The notes: generated from the sequence alone by a model not told the origin. DNA of 64,000 bases from Roseburia_C amylophila (GCF_025567465.1 NZ_JAOQKI010000013.1:16361-80360), one strand, 5' to 3'; positions 17,501-25,771 are shown, counted from the first letter of the stretch. Numbers and translations are program-made.

Positions 17501-17540
17501 AAATATTCCGCAGAGTACTTGTGCTCTTCGGAATATTTTT
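17501..17540 (+). terminator. Rho-independent terminator of the sulfate operon
   Basis: AAATATTCCG (17501-17510) pairs perfectly with CGGAATATTT (17529-17538), with inner AGAG/CTCT pairing, followed by a T-run. Confidence 0.88.
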
Positions 17541-17691
17541 GATATTATATCTTAAGTAAAATCAGTTCATAATAATATTCGTTATTCATCTATTATGCAG
17601 GCGTGTTGAACTGTCTGCATTCGTGATAATCTTATATTCATATTTTCAGAATCTTTTTATCCAAAATATTTATTTAACAGGGGGAAAATAC

Positions 17692-18576
17692 TTGGCAGAT
17701 AAGGATTTGGCAGAAAAATATCTGGAATCATTTTCGGATGTTTTTGCTGACATATATAATGTATTACTTTTTCGAAAGGAGATTCTTTTGGAAGAAGGAT
17801 TGGAAGAGGGACCAACGGAAAGCATCTATAAGGTGGAAGAAAACAATTTTCGGAATCAGTTTCGGGATACTGTGAAATTATATAAGAATGGGTTATACAA
17901 AGTGGCATCTTTTGGGATTGAAAATGAAAGTCGGATAGACCAAAATATGCCCATCCGGATTATGGGGTATGATTATGCCGTGTATCGGGTGCAGATTGAC
18001 CGTGAGGAAGAACGAAAATATCCGGCAATTACAATTGTTTTAAATTTCAGTGATACAGAATGGAAAAGTCCGAATGCATTATTTGATATTTTAGATGTTT
18101 CTCCGGAACTAAGACCTTATGTAAATGATTATAAAATATTTGTTTTTAATATTGCATTTTTGCCGGAGAAAGTCCGAAAAGAGTTTAAAAGTGATTTTAA
18201 AATAGTAGCAGATTTTTTTGCAGAAAAACGTCTCGGAAGATATAATCCTAAGGAACATCCGGAGGCAATCTGCCATGTAGAAGCGGTTTTGAATCTGCTT
18301 CGGGTGTTTACAAATGATAAAACCTATGTCAAAATAGAGAAAACAGTAGCAGAACGTGTGAAAGCAGGAGAGGTGATTACAATGTGTACATTTGCAGAAG
18401 AGATGACCAATAAAGGAATAGAAATTGGCGAAGCGCAGGGCATTAAAATAGGCGAAGCCAGAGAAAAAATCAGTGTTGCAAGAAACCTTTTAGATCTCCT
18501 GACAGATGAAATAATCGCAGAAAAGGTCGGACTGGAGCTTGCTACGGTGAAAGAACTCAGAGAAGGAACAAAGTAG
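17692..18576 (+). CDS. Rpn-family recombination-promoting nuclease/putative transposase (PD-(D/E)XK)
   Basis: 294 residues from the TTG at 17692, which has AGGGGG 7 nt upstream; an upstream in-frame GTG at 17623 lacks an RBS. The central part (PIRIMGYDYAVYRVQ, YPAITIVLNFSDTEWKSP, LRPYVNDYKIFVFNI) and the C-terminal Gly-Glu repeats (NKGIEIGEAQGIKIGEA) match the Rpn/PDDEXK transposase-like family, which nicks or cuts DNA and promotes RecA-independent recombination in E. coli. The family is often multicopy and laterally mobile. It stands alone between the sulfate operon and larE, 11 nt upstream of the larE start. Confidence 0.8.
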   Translation: MADKDLAEKYLESFSDVFADIYNVLLFRKEILLEEGLEEGPTESIYKVEENNFRNQFRDTVKLYKNGLYKVASFGIENESRIDQNMPIRIMGYDYAVYRVQIDREEERKYPAITIVLNFSDTEWKSPNALFDILDVSPELRPYVNDYKIFVFNIAFLPEKVRKEFKSDFKIVADFFAEKRLGRYNPKEHPEAICHVEAVLNLLRVFTNDKTYVKIEKTVAERVKAGEVITMCTFAEEMTNKGIEIGEAQGIKIGEAREKISVARNLLDLLTDEIIAEKVGLELATVKELREGTK

Positions 18577-18587
18577 AGGCATAAGAA

Positions 18588-19421
18588 ATGGATAAAATAG
18601 CAGCACCAACTCCGGAACAGTTAAAAAAGCAGGAAGCGTTAAAACAATATTTTGAAAAATTAGGCAGCGTGGCAGTTGCATTCTCAAGTGGTGTGGATTC
18701 CACCTATCTTTTGAAAGTGGCGCATGATGTATTGGGAGAGCGGGCAATTGCAGTAACTGCGTCCTCCTGTTCATTTCCAAAGAGAGAGTTAGGGGAAGCA
18801 GAAGCATTTTGCCGGAAAGAAAATATAAGACATTTTATTACAGAATCGGAAGAACTTGAAATCGAAGGATTTGCACAGAATCCTAAGAACCGCTGTTATC
18901 TTTGCAAGCATGAATTATTTGAAAAGATATTAAAGATTGCAGAAGAACAGAAAATTGCCTATGTGGTGGAAGGCTCTAACCTTGATGATAACGGAGATTA
19001 TCGTCCGGGATTAAAAGCAGTGGCAGAGCTTGGAATAAAAAGTCCGCTCAGAGACTGTGGTTTTACCAAGCAGGATATCCGTGTTCTTTCGAAGGCATTG
19101 AATCTTTCAACTTGGGAAAAGCAGTCCTTTGCCTGTCTGTCATCCCGGTTTGTCTATGGAGAGACCATATCCGAAGAGAAACTTACAATGGTGGATAAAG
19201 CGGAACAATTATTACTGGATTTAGGTTTTCATCAGGTGAGGGTAAGAATTCATGGAATGATGGCAAGAATTGAGATTGAGCCGGAAGAATTTTCGAAGCT
19301 GATGGAAAAGGAGAACCGGGAGAGAATTGCAAAAGCTTTCCGGGAATATGGATTTACCTATGTAACCTTAGACCTTTGCGGTTACCGGATGGGAAGTATG
19401 AATGAAACATTGGAAAAGTAA
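18588..19421 (+). CDS. larE: LarE-family ATP-dependent sulfur transferase
   Basis: 277 residues. An N-terminal PP-loop ATPase motif (FSSGVDSTYL, 32-41) that adenylates its substrate, then a sulfur-insertion domain. LarE builds the nickel-pincer nucleotide of lactate racemase by thiolating a pyridinium dinucleotide. Three cysteines sit where [4Fe-4S]-type LarE proteins bind a cluster (CxxC at 103-106 and Cys183 in SFACLSSRF), rather than only the single sacrificial Cys of Lactobacillus. No larA, larB or larC is in the window, so substrate is uncertain. Followed by a terminator lying inside the convergent ABC ATPase gene. Confidence 0.87.
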   Translation: MDKIAAPTPEQLKKQEALKQYFEKLGSVAVAFSSGVDSTYLLKVAHDVLGERAIAVTASSCSFPKRELGEAEAFCRKENIRHFITESEELEIEGFAQNPKNRCYLCKHELFEKILKIAEEQKIAYVVEGSNLDDNGDYRPGLKAVAELGIKSPLRDCGFTKQDIRVLSKALNLSTWEKQSFACLSSRFVYGETISEEKLTMVDKAEQLLLDLGFHQVRVRIHGMMARIEIEPEEFSKLMEKENRERIAKAFREYGFTYVTLDLCGYRMGSMNETLEK

Positions 19422-19452
19422 GGAACTTACTCAAAGAAGTAGTAAGTTCCTT
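19420..19452 (-). terminator. Hairpin overlapping the converging stop codons of larE and the ABC ATPase gene
   Basis: AAGGAACTTACT (19420-19431) pairs with AGTAAGTTCCTT (19441-19452). Read on the minus strand it follows the ATPase stop and ends in TTACTTTT, so it can terminate the minus-strand operon. It contains both genes' stop codons. Confidence 0.6.
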
Positions 19453-20185
19453 CCGCATCAGAGAACGTCTTAAGTGAAGTATGAAATACTTTATTTAAGA
19501 CGTTTTTTTGTACGCATTCATCCGGAGTGCCCTGAAAGCAGATGGCACCGGATTCCATGACGATAAGTTTGTCTGAAATAGTAAGTGCCTTGGCAAGGTC
19601 GTGCAGCACCAAAAGAATTGTTTTTCCCTGTGCCTTTAAGATTGGAAGCATCCGGTAGAAATTATTCTGGCTTACCAAGTCTAAGAAGGTAGTCGGTTCA
19701 TCCAAAATAATCGTATCGCAGTTCTGGGCTAAAGTCATGGCAAAGAAGACGCGCTGTCTTATTCCGCCGGAAAGAGTGTCAGTTGCAACGTTACGGTAAT
19801 CCGTAATATGGGTAAATTCCATGGCATCTTCCACCAGTCTGCGGTCTTCTTCGGTGAGGCGTCTCGAAAAACCAAGATATGGAAAGCGTCCATGCTCCAC
19901 TAAGGTATGAACAGGAAGAGCAGGAATTACTTCGCGAATCTGCGGTAAAAATGCAATTTTCTGGGCACGAAGGTGTCCATTCATATGATAAATATCTTCG
20001 CCATCTAATGTGATAGAGCCGTTAAAAAGCTGGCTGGATTTATTTAATACGGAAATCAGCGTTGTTTTGCCACAGCCATTTGGTCCTACGATGGTTGTGA
20101 TGCTGCCGGTAGGAATTTCAACGGACAGATTTTTAATCAGAGGCACCTTGTGGTAGCCAATGGAAACGGAATCAAATTTAAGCAT
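19427..20185 (-). CDS. ABC transporter ATP-binding protein, iron-siderophore/cobalamin (FecE/BtuD) type
   Basis: 252 residues. Walker A VGPNGCGKTTLIS, signature LSGGIRQRVFFAM, Walker B TIILDEPTTFLDL and the switch histidine in VLHDLAKA. The sequence type accompanies FecCD permeases that import iron chelates, haem or cobalamin. Its start overlaps the permease gene end by 8 nt. No binding protein gene is adjacent; the lipoprotein at 5162 may serve. The last 30 codons also encode a plus-strand terminator for larE. Confidence 0.9.
   Translation of the reverse strand: MLKFDSVSIGYHKVPLIKNLSVEIPTGSITTIVGPNGCGKTTLISVLNKSSQLFNGSITLDGEDIYHMNGHLRAQKIAFLPQIREVIPALPVHTLVEHGRFPYLGFSRRLTEEDRRLVEDAMEFTHITDYRNVATDTLSGGIRQRVFFAMTLAQNCDTIILDEPTTFLDLVSQNNFYRMLPILKAQGKTILLVLHDLAKALTISDKLIVMESGAICFQGTPDECVQKNVLNKVFHTSLKTFSDAEGTYYFFE
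19464..19509 (+). terminator. Terminator of larE embedded in the 3' coding region of the convergent ABC ATPase gene
   Basis: AACGTCTTAA (19464-19473) pairs with TTAAGACGTT (19495-19504), an inner AAGTA/TACTT stem extends it, and seven T residues follow on the plus strand. The hairpin lies within codons for the last about 30 residues of the minus-strand ATPase. Confidence 0.82.
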
Positions 20186-21182
20186 GGACTCTGCGGCCTC
20201 CTTTCTTTCCTAATAAAAGATATAAGAAAAACGGTCCGCCAACAAAAGAAAGAATAATGCCGGCAGGAAGTTCATATGGTGCGGCAATAACACGACCAAG
20301 AGTGTCACAAAAGAGGACGAAACTTGCACCTAAGAGAGCACAAAGGGGAACTAAAAGCCGCATATCATTCCCGAAGAGCCGTCTTGCAATATGAGGAACA
20401 ATCAGCCCGACGAAGCTTAAAAGTCCTGCATAGCTTACCACACAGCCTGCCAGTATACTGGAAAGCATCAACAGCAGAAAACGGAGCAGCGATACCGGAA
20501 TGCCAAGGGAGCGGGCAACATCTTCTCCAAGACTCAGAACATTCATGTGGCTTCCGAAAAAGCAGGAGATGATAACTGCAATGACAATGGCAATGCCGGG
20601 AGCAAAAAGCGTTTTTGTGGTGACATCAGAAAGAGAACCAATCATAAAGGTAGTGAGGTTTAAAGTGATATCATCACTTAATAATTTTACCGTATTAATT
20701 CCGGCACTTAAAAAAGAAGAAACGGTAATGCCGGCAAGAATGATGGTAGTACGTTTGCTGTCTGCCATATATGCCAGAGCAAAAATAAGAAGTGTCGTAA
20801 GGAAAGCTCCGGTAAAAGCAAAAATGGCATTATGGGCTGCACGGCCATGGAAGAGGGCAAGTCCAATCATAACGGCAAATCCGGCTCCGGAATTGACACC
20901 AATGGTATTCGGGCTGGCAAGGGAATTATTCATAACAGTCTGTAAGATAACTCCGGCGCAGGATAAACCCATGCCGGCAGCAATGGCGCCAAACATCCTT
21001 GGAATTCTGATATGAAAAAGTAAGAGACCTGTGACAGAAGTCCGGTCATTTTGAATCAGACAGGATAAAATCTCTTTCGGATTTAATAAAACACTGCCGA
21101 AAAAAAGACTTGCTGACATCATAAGAAGCAGCAGGAAAAACATTCCGGCAAAAGATAAAATGATTTTTTTTCTCGTGTACAT
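20178..21182 (-). CDS. FecCD-family ABC transporter permease
   Basis: 334 residues with eight to ten hydrophobic spans. Motifs of the family: RIPRMFGAIAAGMGLSCAGVILQ, NSLASPNTIGVNSGAGFAV, LGISVS-like GIPVSLLR and YAGLLSFVGLIVPHIARRLFG. Transports iron-siderophore, haem or cobalamin across the membrane with the ATPase encoded downstream. Plausible minus-strand promoter: TTGTTA-17-TATTTT about 100 nt upstream. Substrate cannot be read from sequence. Confidence 0.9.
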   Translation of the reverse strand: MYTRKKIILSFAGMFFLLLLMMSASLFFGSVLLNPKEILSCLIQNDRTSVTGLLLFHIRIPRMFGAIAAGMGLSCAGVILQTVMNNSLASPNTIGVNSGAGFAVMIGLALFHGRAAHNAIFAFTGAFLTTLLIFALAYMADSKRTTIILAGITVSSFLSAGINTVKLLSDDITLNLTTFMIGSLSDVTTKTLFAPGIAIVIAVIISCFFGSHMNVLSLGEDVARSLGIPVSLLRFLLLMLSSILAGCVVSYAGLLSFVGLIVPHIARRLFGNDMRLLVPLCALLGASFVLFCDTLGRVIAAPYELPAGIILSFVGGPFFLYLLLGKKGGRRVHA

Positions 21183-21321
21183 AGGAAATCCTTTCCGTTA
21201 TTCCAGAAATATGTATTGTGTTTCCTGAAAAGTATTGTTGCAAGAACCCCCCTATTTATGCGGCTTGCGTGAATAAAATAACATATTCTGAGAGAAATAA
21301 CAATGCTCTGATAAATTAGTA

Positions 21322-21349
21322 TTGACAAATTAGAAAAATATAGTAAAAT
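21322..21349 (+). promoter_or_regulatory. Promoter of the metY-cysteine synthase operon
   Basis: TTGACA (21322-21327), 16-bp spacer, TAAAAT (21344-21349). The core and spacer closely copy the promoter at 5092, including AAAATATAGTA. Confidence 0.78.
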
Positions 21350-21352
21350 ATA

Positions 21353-21375
21353 ATTCATACAAAACCAATAGGAAT
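21353..21375 (+). promoter_or_regulatory. Candidate sulfur-regulon operator, site 3
   Basis: ATTCATA-N9-TAGGAAT, starting 4 nt downstream of the -10 box, exactly the same geometry as site 1 at 5123. This is the best match and defines the motif. Confidence 0.62.
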
Positions 21376-21449
21376 AATCGTAAATAGAATTCCTAAGGCA
21401 GTTCAAAGTATTTAGTGCACAATAAGACGTGCAGGAATTGGAGCGTAAG

Positions 21450-22700
21450 ATGAAGTTTAATACCGCATTATTACATGGAGATTTTCAGGGAGAACTGAAT
21501 ACAGGTGCAACAACAACTCCGATTTATCAATCCAGTGCATTTGCACATGAGTCGGCAGAGAGGTTAGAAAAGATTTTTCATAATCAGGCACCGGGATATT
21601 CCTATACGAGAATCAGTAATCCTACGGTAGATGCATTTGAAAAAAGAGTAACGGCGTTAGAGGGTGGCGTAGCAAGCGTTGCCTGTGCATCAGGAATGGC
21701 AGCACTCTACAATGCATTTTGTAATATCCTTCGTTCCGGCGATGAAATCGTATCCAGTGCCAGTCTCTATGGCGGCAGCATTGATTTATTCCGTGACTTA
21801 GAGGCATTTGGTATCACAACACATTATGTGGAAAACAATGACCTGGCTGCATTTGAAGCAAAGACCAATGAACATACCCGTCTTTACTTTGCAGAGACCA
21901 TTGGTAATCCAAGACTTGATGTGACAGATATTACGGCACTTGCAAATCTGGCACATGAGCATCAGGTACCGCTCATTATAGATAATACGGTTGCTACTGC
22001 ATTCTTAGTGAAGCCGCTTTCCCTAGGAGCGGATATTGTAATGAATTCTTCCTCTAAATACATCAATGGTCACAGCAATTCCATCAGCGGAATTATTACG
22101 GACAGCGGCAGATTTAAGTGGGATGTGGAAAAATATCCGGGCATGGCAGACTTTAAGAAGTTTGGACCATTTGCCTATACTGCCAAGCTTCGGAATGGTC
22201 TGTTCCGCAACACAGGAGCCTGTCTGTCTCCGCAGAATGCATTTTATAACTGTATCGGGTTAGAGACACTGGGAATCCGGATGGAGCGTATCTGTGACAA
22301 TGCAGCAGAACTGGCAAGGTTTTTTGTAAGAGAATATCCGGATGTAACAGTCAATTATCCGGGATTGGAGAGCAGTCCATGGCATGAAATCGCAAAGAAA
22401 CAGTTTAAGGACCGTTTTGGTGGAATCTTAACCATACGGACCGGAAGCAAGAAACGGGCATTTGAGATAATCAATGCATTAAAGCTTCCGCTGATTATTT
22501 CCAATATCGGAGATACGAAAACATTAGTGATTCATCCGGAATCTACATTAAATGTACACAGTACCCCGGAAGAAAAAAGAGACGCCGGAGTATTTGATGA
22601 TTTGATCCGCATCAGTGTCGGAATTGAAGATGTCGAAGATTTAATCGAAGACTTCAGACAGGCAATGGATCAGAGCAAACCAGAGAAAAGCGAAGAGTAA
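21450..22700 (+). CDS. metY: O-acetylhomoserine sulfhydrylase (MetY type)
   Basis: 416 residues from the ATG at 21450, which has GGAG 6 nt upstream; a GTG at 21429 is in frame but has no RBS. Cys/Met-metabolism PLP enzyme: TTPIYQSSAF, YSYTRISNPT, ASGMAALYNAF, and the PLP-lysine segment MNSSSKYINGHSN. It makes homocysteine from O-acetylhomoserine and sulfide or a protein thiocarboxylate. It heads an operon with sulfite reductase, a sulfur carrier, E1 and JAMM protease, the combination in which a thiocarboxylate sulfur donor is known. It may also make cysteine from O-acetylserine. Confidence 0.92.
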   Translation: MKFNTALLHGDFQGELNTGATTTPIYQSSAFAHESAERLEKIFHNQAPGYSYTRISNPTVDAFEKRVTALEGGVASVACASGMAALYNAFCNILRSGDEIVSSASLYGGSIDLFRDLEAFGITTHYVENNDLAAFEAKTNEHTRLYFAETIGNPRLDVTDITALANLAHEHQVPLIIDNTVATAFLVKPLSLGADIVMNSSSKYINGHSNSISGIITDSGRFKWDVEKYPGMADFKKFGPFAYTAKLRNGLFRNTGACLSPQNAFYNCIGLETLGIRMERICDNAAELARFFVREYPDVTVNYPGLESSPWHEIAKKQFKDRFGGILTIRTGSKKRAFEIINALKLPLIISNIGDTKTLVIHPESTLNVHSTPEEKRDAGVFDDLIRISVGIEDVEDLIEDFRQAMDQSKPEKSEE

Positions 22701-22716
22701 ATGGAGGAAGCAGATA

Positions 22717-23583
22717 ATGGCAAAAATTGATTATGCGGCATTGAAAAAGGGCGGATTTATGCGCCAGAAACAGAAAGGATTCTTTTCTTTAAGGATTCAG
22801 GTAGTTGGAGGAAACCTGACAGCAGAAAATATTAAAGCAGTAGCAGATGTGGCAGAAAAATATGGAAAAGGCTATGTTCATATGACTTCCAGACAGGGCA
22901 TTGAGATTCCATTTATTAACTTTGAAGATATAGAAGAGGTTCGTGCAAAGTTAGCAGACGGTGGTGTAAAACCTGGTGTATGTGGACCGAGAGTCCGTAC
23001 CGTTACCGCATGTCAGGGTTCTGAAATCTGCCCAAGCGGATGTATCGATACCTATAGCCTGGCAAAGAAATTAGATGAGCATTACTTCGGAAGAGAGCTT
23101 CCGCACAAATTTAAATTTGGTGTTACCGGATGTCAGAACAACTGTCTTAAGGCAGAAGAAAATGATATCGGTGTAAAAGGTGGTATGGAAGTAAGCTGGG
23201 TAGCAGATAAATGTATCAATTGTGGTGTCTGCGAAAAGGCATGCCGTGAAGATGCTATCAAATGTACCGGAACAGAAGTTACCATTGATTATGATAAATG
23301 TACCAACTGCGGCCGTTGTGTAAAATCCTGCCCGACAGATGCATGGGAAGGAAAGAGCGGATATATCGTATCCTTTGGTGGATTATTTGGAAATCATATT
23401 TACAAAGGAGAACAGTTACTTCCACTGATTACCGATGAAGAGACATTATTCCGTGTGACCGATGCAGCCATTGGATTCTTTGAAGAGCATGCAAATCCGG
23501 GTGAGCGTTTCCGTTTACTTTTACAGCGTGTAAGAGAAGATGAATTCCGCAAAGTAATCCGCAATGCATTTGAAGAAAAATAA
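22717..23583 (+). CDS. Small siroheme/[4Fe-4S] sulfite reductase with ferredoxin domain
   Basis: 288 residues. N-terminal ferredoxin-like half, then siroheme-cluster cysteines TACQGSEICPSGC and GVTGCQNNCLKAEENDIG, followed by an inserted 2[4Fe-4S] ferredoxin domain (CINCGVCEKAC and CTNCGRCVKSC), then a C-terminal half-domain. This resembles AsrC and the small anaerobic assimilatory sulfite reductases. It should reduce sulfite made by AprBA to sulfide, using siroheme from the gene at 6251. No AsrA or AsrB partner is adjacent, so its electron donor is open. It is about half the size of E. coli CysI. Nitrite reduction is the alternative, but the operon is about sulfur. Confidence 0.88.
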   Translation: MAKIDYAALKKGGFMRQKQKGFFSLRIQVVGGNLTAENIKAVADVAEKYGKGYVHMTSRQGIEIPFINFEDIEEVRAKLADGGVKPGVCGPRVRTVTACQGSEICPSGCIDTYSLAKKLDEHYFGRELPHKFKFGVTGCQNNCLKAEENDIGVKGGMEVSWVADKCINCGVCEKACREDAIKCTGTEVTIDYDKCTNCGRCVKSCPTDAWEGKSGYIVSFGGLFGNHIYKGEQLLPLITDEETLFRVTDAAIGFFEEHANPGERFRLLLQRVREDEFRKVIRNAFEEK

Positions 23584-23664
23584 AGTTGCCGGAAGCAGCA
23601 GAAAAAGAAAGAAAAAATCGGAATGAAAATTCAAAATAAAAATTATTATACGAGGAGATATAAG

Positions 23665-23916
23665 ATGGAAATCGAAGGAATCAGAATTGATGACACAGTA
23701 GATATTACCGATAAAGTGTGCCCGCTTACTTTTGTAAAGGCAAAGGTTGCAATTGATGAGTTAGAGGATGGCGAAGTCATTGCAATCCGTATGAATGACG
23801 GCGAGCCGGTACAGAACGTACCACGCAGTATTAAAGAAGAAGGACATCAGATTTTAAAACTGGTTAATAACGAAGATGGAACCTATAACCTCATTGTAAA
23901 GAAGGTTGAGGACTAA
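23665..23916 (+). CDS. TusA/SirA-like sulfurtransferase
   Basis: 83 residues from the ATG at 23665 (GAGGAGATATAAG upstream; an in-frame opening 42 nt earlier is rejected). Two-layer alpha/beta TusA fold with the active Cys19 in the motif CPLTFVKAK, where the family usually reads CPxP. It likely relays sulfane sulfur between proteins. Position between sulfite reductase and the carrier/E1 genes suggests it hands sulfur to the thiocarboxylate system (inference). Confidence 0.85.
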   Translation: MEIEGIRIDDTVDITDKVCPLTFVKAKVAIDELEDGEVIAIRMNDGEPVQNVPRSIKEEGHQILKLVNNEDGTYNLIVKKVED

Positions 23917-23936
23917 ACATCTGGAAGGGAGAAAAA

Positions 23937-24260
23937 ATGGCAGAACGCGTAACAAAAGACACTTTTGAAGAAAAAGTATTGAAGAGCAGCATTCCGGTGC
24001 TGATTGATTTTTACTCAGACAGTTGTGTTCCGTGCAAGAAAATGTCACCGGTCATTGGTGCTATCGCAGACGAACAGGCAGAAAAATTAAATGTCTATAA
24101 AGTAAATACCAACTTTGATTCAGAACTGGCAGAAAAATACAGTGTAATGTCTGTACCAACCATTGTACTCTTCAAGGATGGCGAAGAAATTGCCCGTAAG
24201 AGTGGTGCAGAGAAAAAAGCGGTACTTGAGGAGTGGATTACCCAGTCCCTTGACAAATAA
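23937..24260 (+). CDS. Thioredoxin-like protein with CVPC active site
   Basis: 107 residues, single thioredoxin fold. The active site is SDSCVPCKK (Cys30, Cys33) in place of the usual CGPC; a cis-proline loop is present (MSVPTIVLF). It probably provides reducing power within the operon, with the thioredoxin reductase-like protein at 25765 as its partner. RBS GAAGGGAG precedes the ATG, 20 nt after the TusA-like gene. Confidence 0.9.
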   Translation: MAERVTKDTFEEKVLKSSIPVLIDFYSDSCVPCKKMSPVIGAIADEQAEKLNVYKVNTNFDSELAEKYSVMSVPTIVLFKDGEEIARKSGAEKKAVLEEWITQSLDK

Positions 24261-24289
24261 AAATAAAGAAAAGTGAGAGGAAGGAAATT

Positions 24290-24511
24290 ATGCAGATTAC
24301 AGTAGCAGGCGAAAAGAAAGAAGTAAAAGACGGATTAACACTTCCGGAATTAATTGAGCAGGAAAATGTAGAGACACCGGAATATGTAACCGTATCCATT
24401 AACGATGAATTTATAGAAACAGAAGCAAAGGCAACAACCGTTCTTAAGGATGGTGATAATGTAGAATTCCTTTACTTCATGGGAGGTGGAAGCTATGGCA
24501 TTAACGGATGA
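24290..24511 (+). CDS. thiS: ThiS/MoaD-like sulfur carrier protein with C-terminal extension (HcyS-like)
   Basis: 73 residues with the ubiquitin-like ThiS fold (MQITVAGEKKEV, LKDGDNVEFLYFMGGG). Active carriers end in Gly-Gly, which is adenylated and converted to a thiocarboxylate. Here the glycines at 65-67 are followed by about six more residues (SYGING), so it must be trimmed before use; a JAMM protease gene lies in the same operon. The glycine codons GGAGGTGG also form the Shine-Dalgarno of the next gene, which overlaps by 17 nt. Thiamine sulfur delivery is possible, but no thiG or thiH is present and metY and cysK are. Confidence 0.88.
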   Translation: MQITVAGEKKEVKDGLTLPELIEQENVETPEYVTVSINDEFIETEAKATTVLKDGDNVEFLYFMGGGSYGING

Positions 24512-25301
24512 GCAGATTGAACGTTATTCCAGACATATCATTTTAAAAGAAGTTGGCGCTAAGGGTCAGAAAAAACTTTTAAATGCAAAAGTTTTAATCA
24601 TCGGAGCAGGCGGACTTGGAGCACCGGCAGCAATGTATCTTGGAGCAGCAGGTGTAGGTACCATCGGAATTGCAGATGCAGATGAAGTAGATTTAAGTAA
24701 CCTTCAGAGACAGATTATTCATCAGACAGCAGATGTAGGCAAAGCAAAAGTGCAGTCTGCAAAAGAGACTATTAATGCAATGAACCCGGATGTAGAAGTA
24801 CGTACATATCGTGAATTCATTACCAGTGAAAATATCATGGACATCATTGCAGATTATGATTTTATCATTGACGGAACCGATAACTTCCCGGCAAAATTCT
24901 TAATTAACGATGCCTGTGTTATGGCAAAGAAACCATTCTCCCATGCAGGAATCATCCGTTTCAAAGGTCAGTTAATGACCTATGTTCCGGGAGAGGGACC
25001 ATGTTACCGTTGTGTATTTAAGAATCCACCACCAAAGGATGCCGTACCGACCTGTAAGCAGGCTGGTGTTATCGGCGCAATGGGTGGTGTCATCGGAAGC
25101 CTTCAGGCAATGGAAGCAATCAAATACATCCTTGGAGTAGGAGATCTGCTGACCGGTCAGTTATTGACCTATGATGCAATTAAGCAGGAATTCCACAAGA
25201 TTAAGCTTCCTTGGAATGGCAAGGGATGTGCCGTTTGTGGAGAACATCCGACCATAACAGAGCTGATTGATTATGAACAGGCAGAATGTACAGATAAATA
25301 A
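24495..25301 (+). CDS. ThiF/MoeB/HesA-family E1-like adenylyltransferase (HcyF-like)
   Basis: 268 residues from the ATG at 24495, with GGGAGGTGG 5 nt upstream inside thiS. ATP-binding IIGAGGLGAPAAMYLGAAGVG near the N-terminus, SNLQRQIIH, DGTDNFPAKFLIND and zinc ligands CYRCVF and CAVCGE. It adenylates the carrier's C-terminal glycine so that sulfur can be attached as a thiocarboxylate. MoeB and ThiF belong to the same family, but the adjacent carrier and JAMM protease point to cysteine/homocysteine synthesis. Confidence 0.9.
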   Translation: MALTDEQIERYSRHIILKEVGAKGQKKLLNAKVLIIGAGGLGAPAAMYLGAAGVGTIGIADADEVDLSNLQRQIIHQTADVGKAKVQSAKETINAMNPDVEVRTYREFITSENIMDIIADYDFIIDGTDNFPAKFLINDACVMAKKPFSHAGIIRFKGQLMTYVPGEGPCYRCVFKNPPPKDAVPTCKQAGVIGAMGGVIGSLQAMEAIKYILGVGDLLTGQLLTYDAIKQEFHKIKLPWNGKGCAVCGEHPTITELIDYEQAECTDK

Positions 25302-25360
25302 ATGTATCAGTAATAAATGTTATCAGATACATAACCCATGAAACATAGAAAGAGGATAGC

Positions 25361-25771
25361 ATGATTTCATTAAAAAAAGCAGATTATGAAAAAATACTGG
25401 CACATGCCAAAAGCTGTGTACCAGAAGAGGCTTGCGGACTGATTGCCGGAACCAAAGACGGAGAGGATAAGGTGGTAGAAAAGGTATATCTGTTGGCCAA
25501 TATCGACCATTCCAATGAGCATTTTACACTGGATCCGAAAGAGCAGTTAGCAGCCGTAAAGGATATGCGTGCCAATGGTCTCATGCCTTTAGGCAACTGG
25601 CACTCCCATCCGGAATCTCCTTCAAGACCATCCGAAGAAGATAAGCGTCTTGCATATGACAGTAAAGCAAGCTATATGATTCTCTCTCTGATGGAACCGG
25701 AACAGCCGGTACTCAATTCATTTCATATTGAAGGCGACGAATCAACGAAGGAAGATCTGGTAATATGTTAG
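25361..25771 (+). CDS. JAMM/MPN-family (M67) zinc metalloprotease, Mec/HcyD-like
   Basis: 136 residues. The JAB1/MPN+ signature is complete: a glutamate in PEEACGLIAG (22/23), His81 and His83 in NWHSHPESP, Ser91 and Asp94. Prokaryotic members remove residues after Gly-Gly of ubiquitin-like sulfur carriers or release cysteine from them. The carrier gene at 24290 encodes exactly such a C-terminal extension. RBS GAAAGAGG lies upstream of the ATG. Its stop overlaps the next gene by 7 nt. Confidence 0.92.
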   Translation: MISLKKADYEKILAHAKSCVPEEACGLIAGTKDGEDKVVEKVYLLANIDHSNEHFTLDPKEQLAAVKDMRANGLMPLGNWHSHPESPSRPSEEDKRLAYDSKASYMILSLMEPEQPVLNSFHIEGDESTKEDLVIC

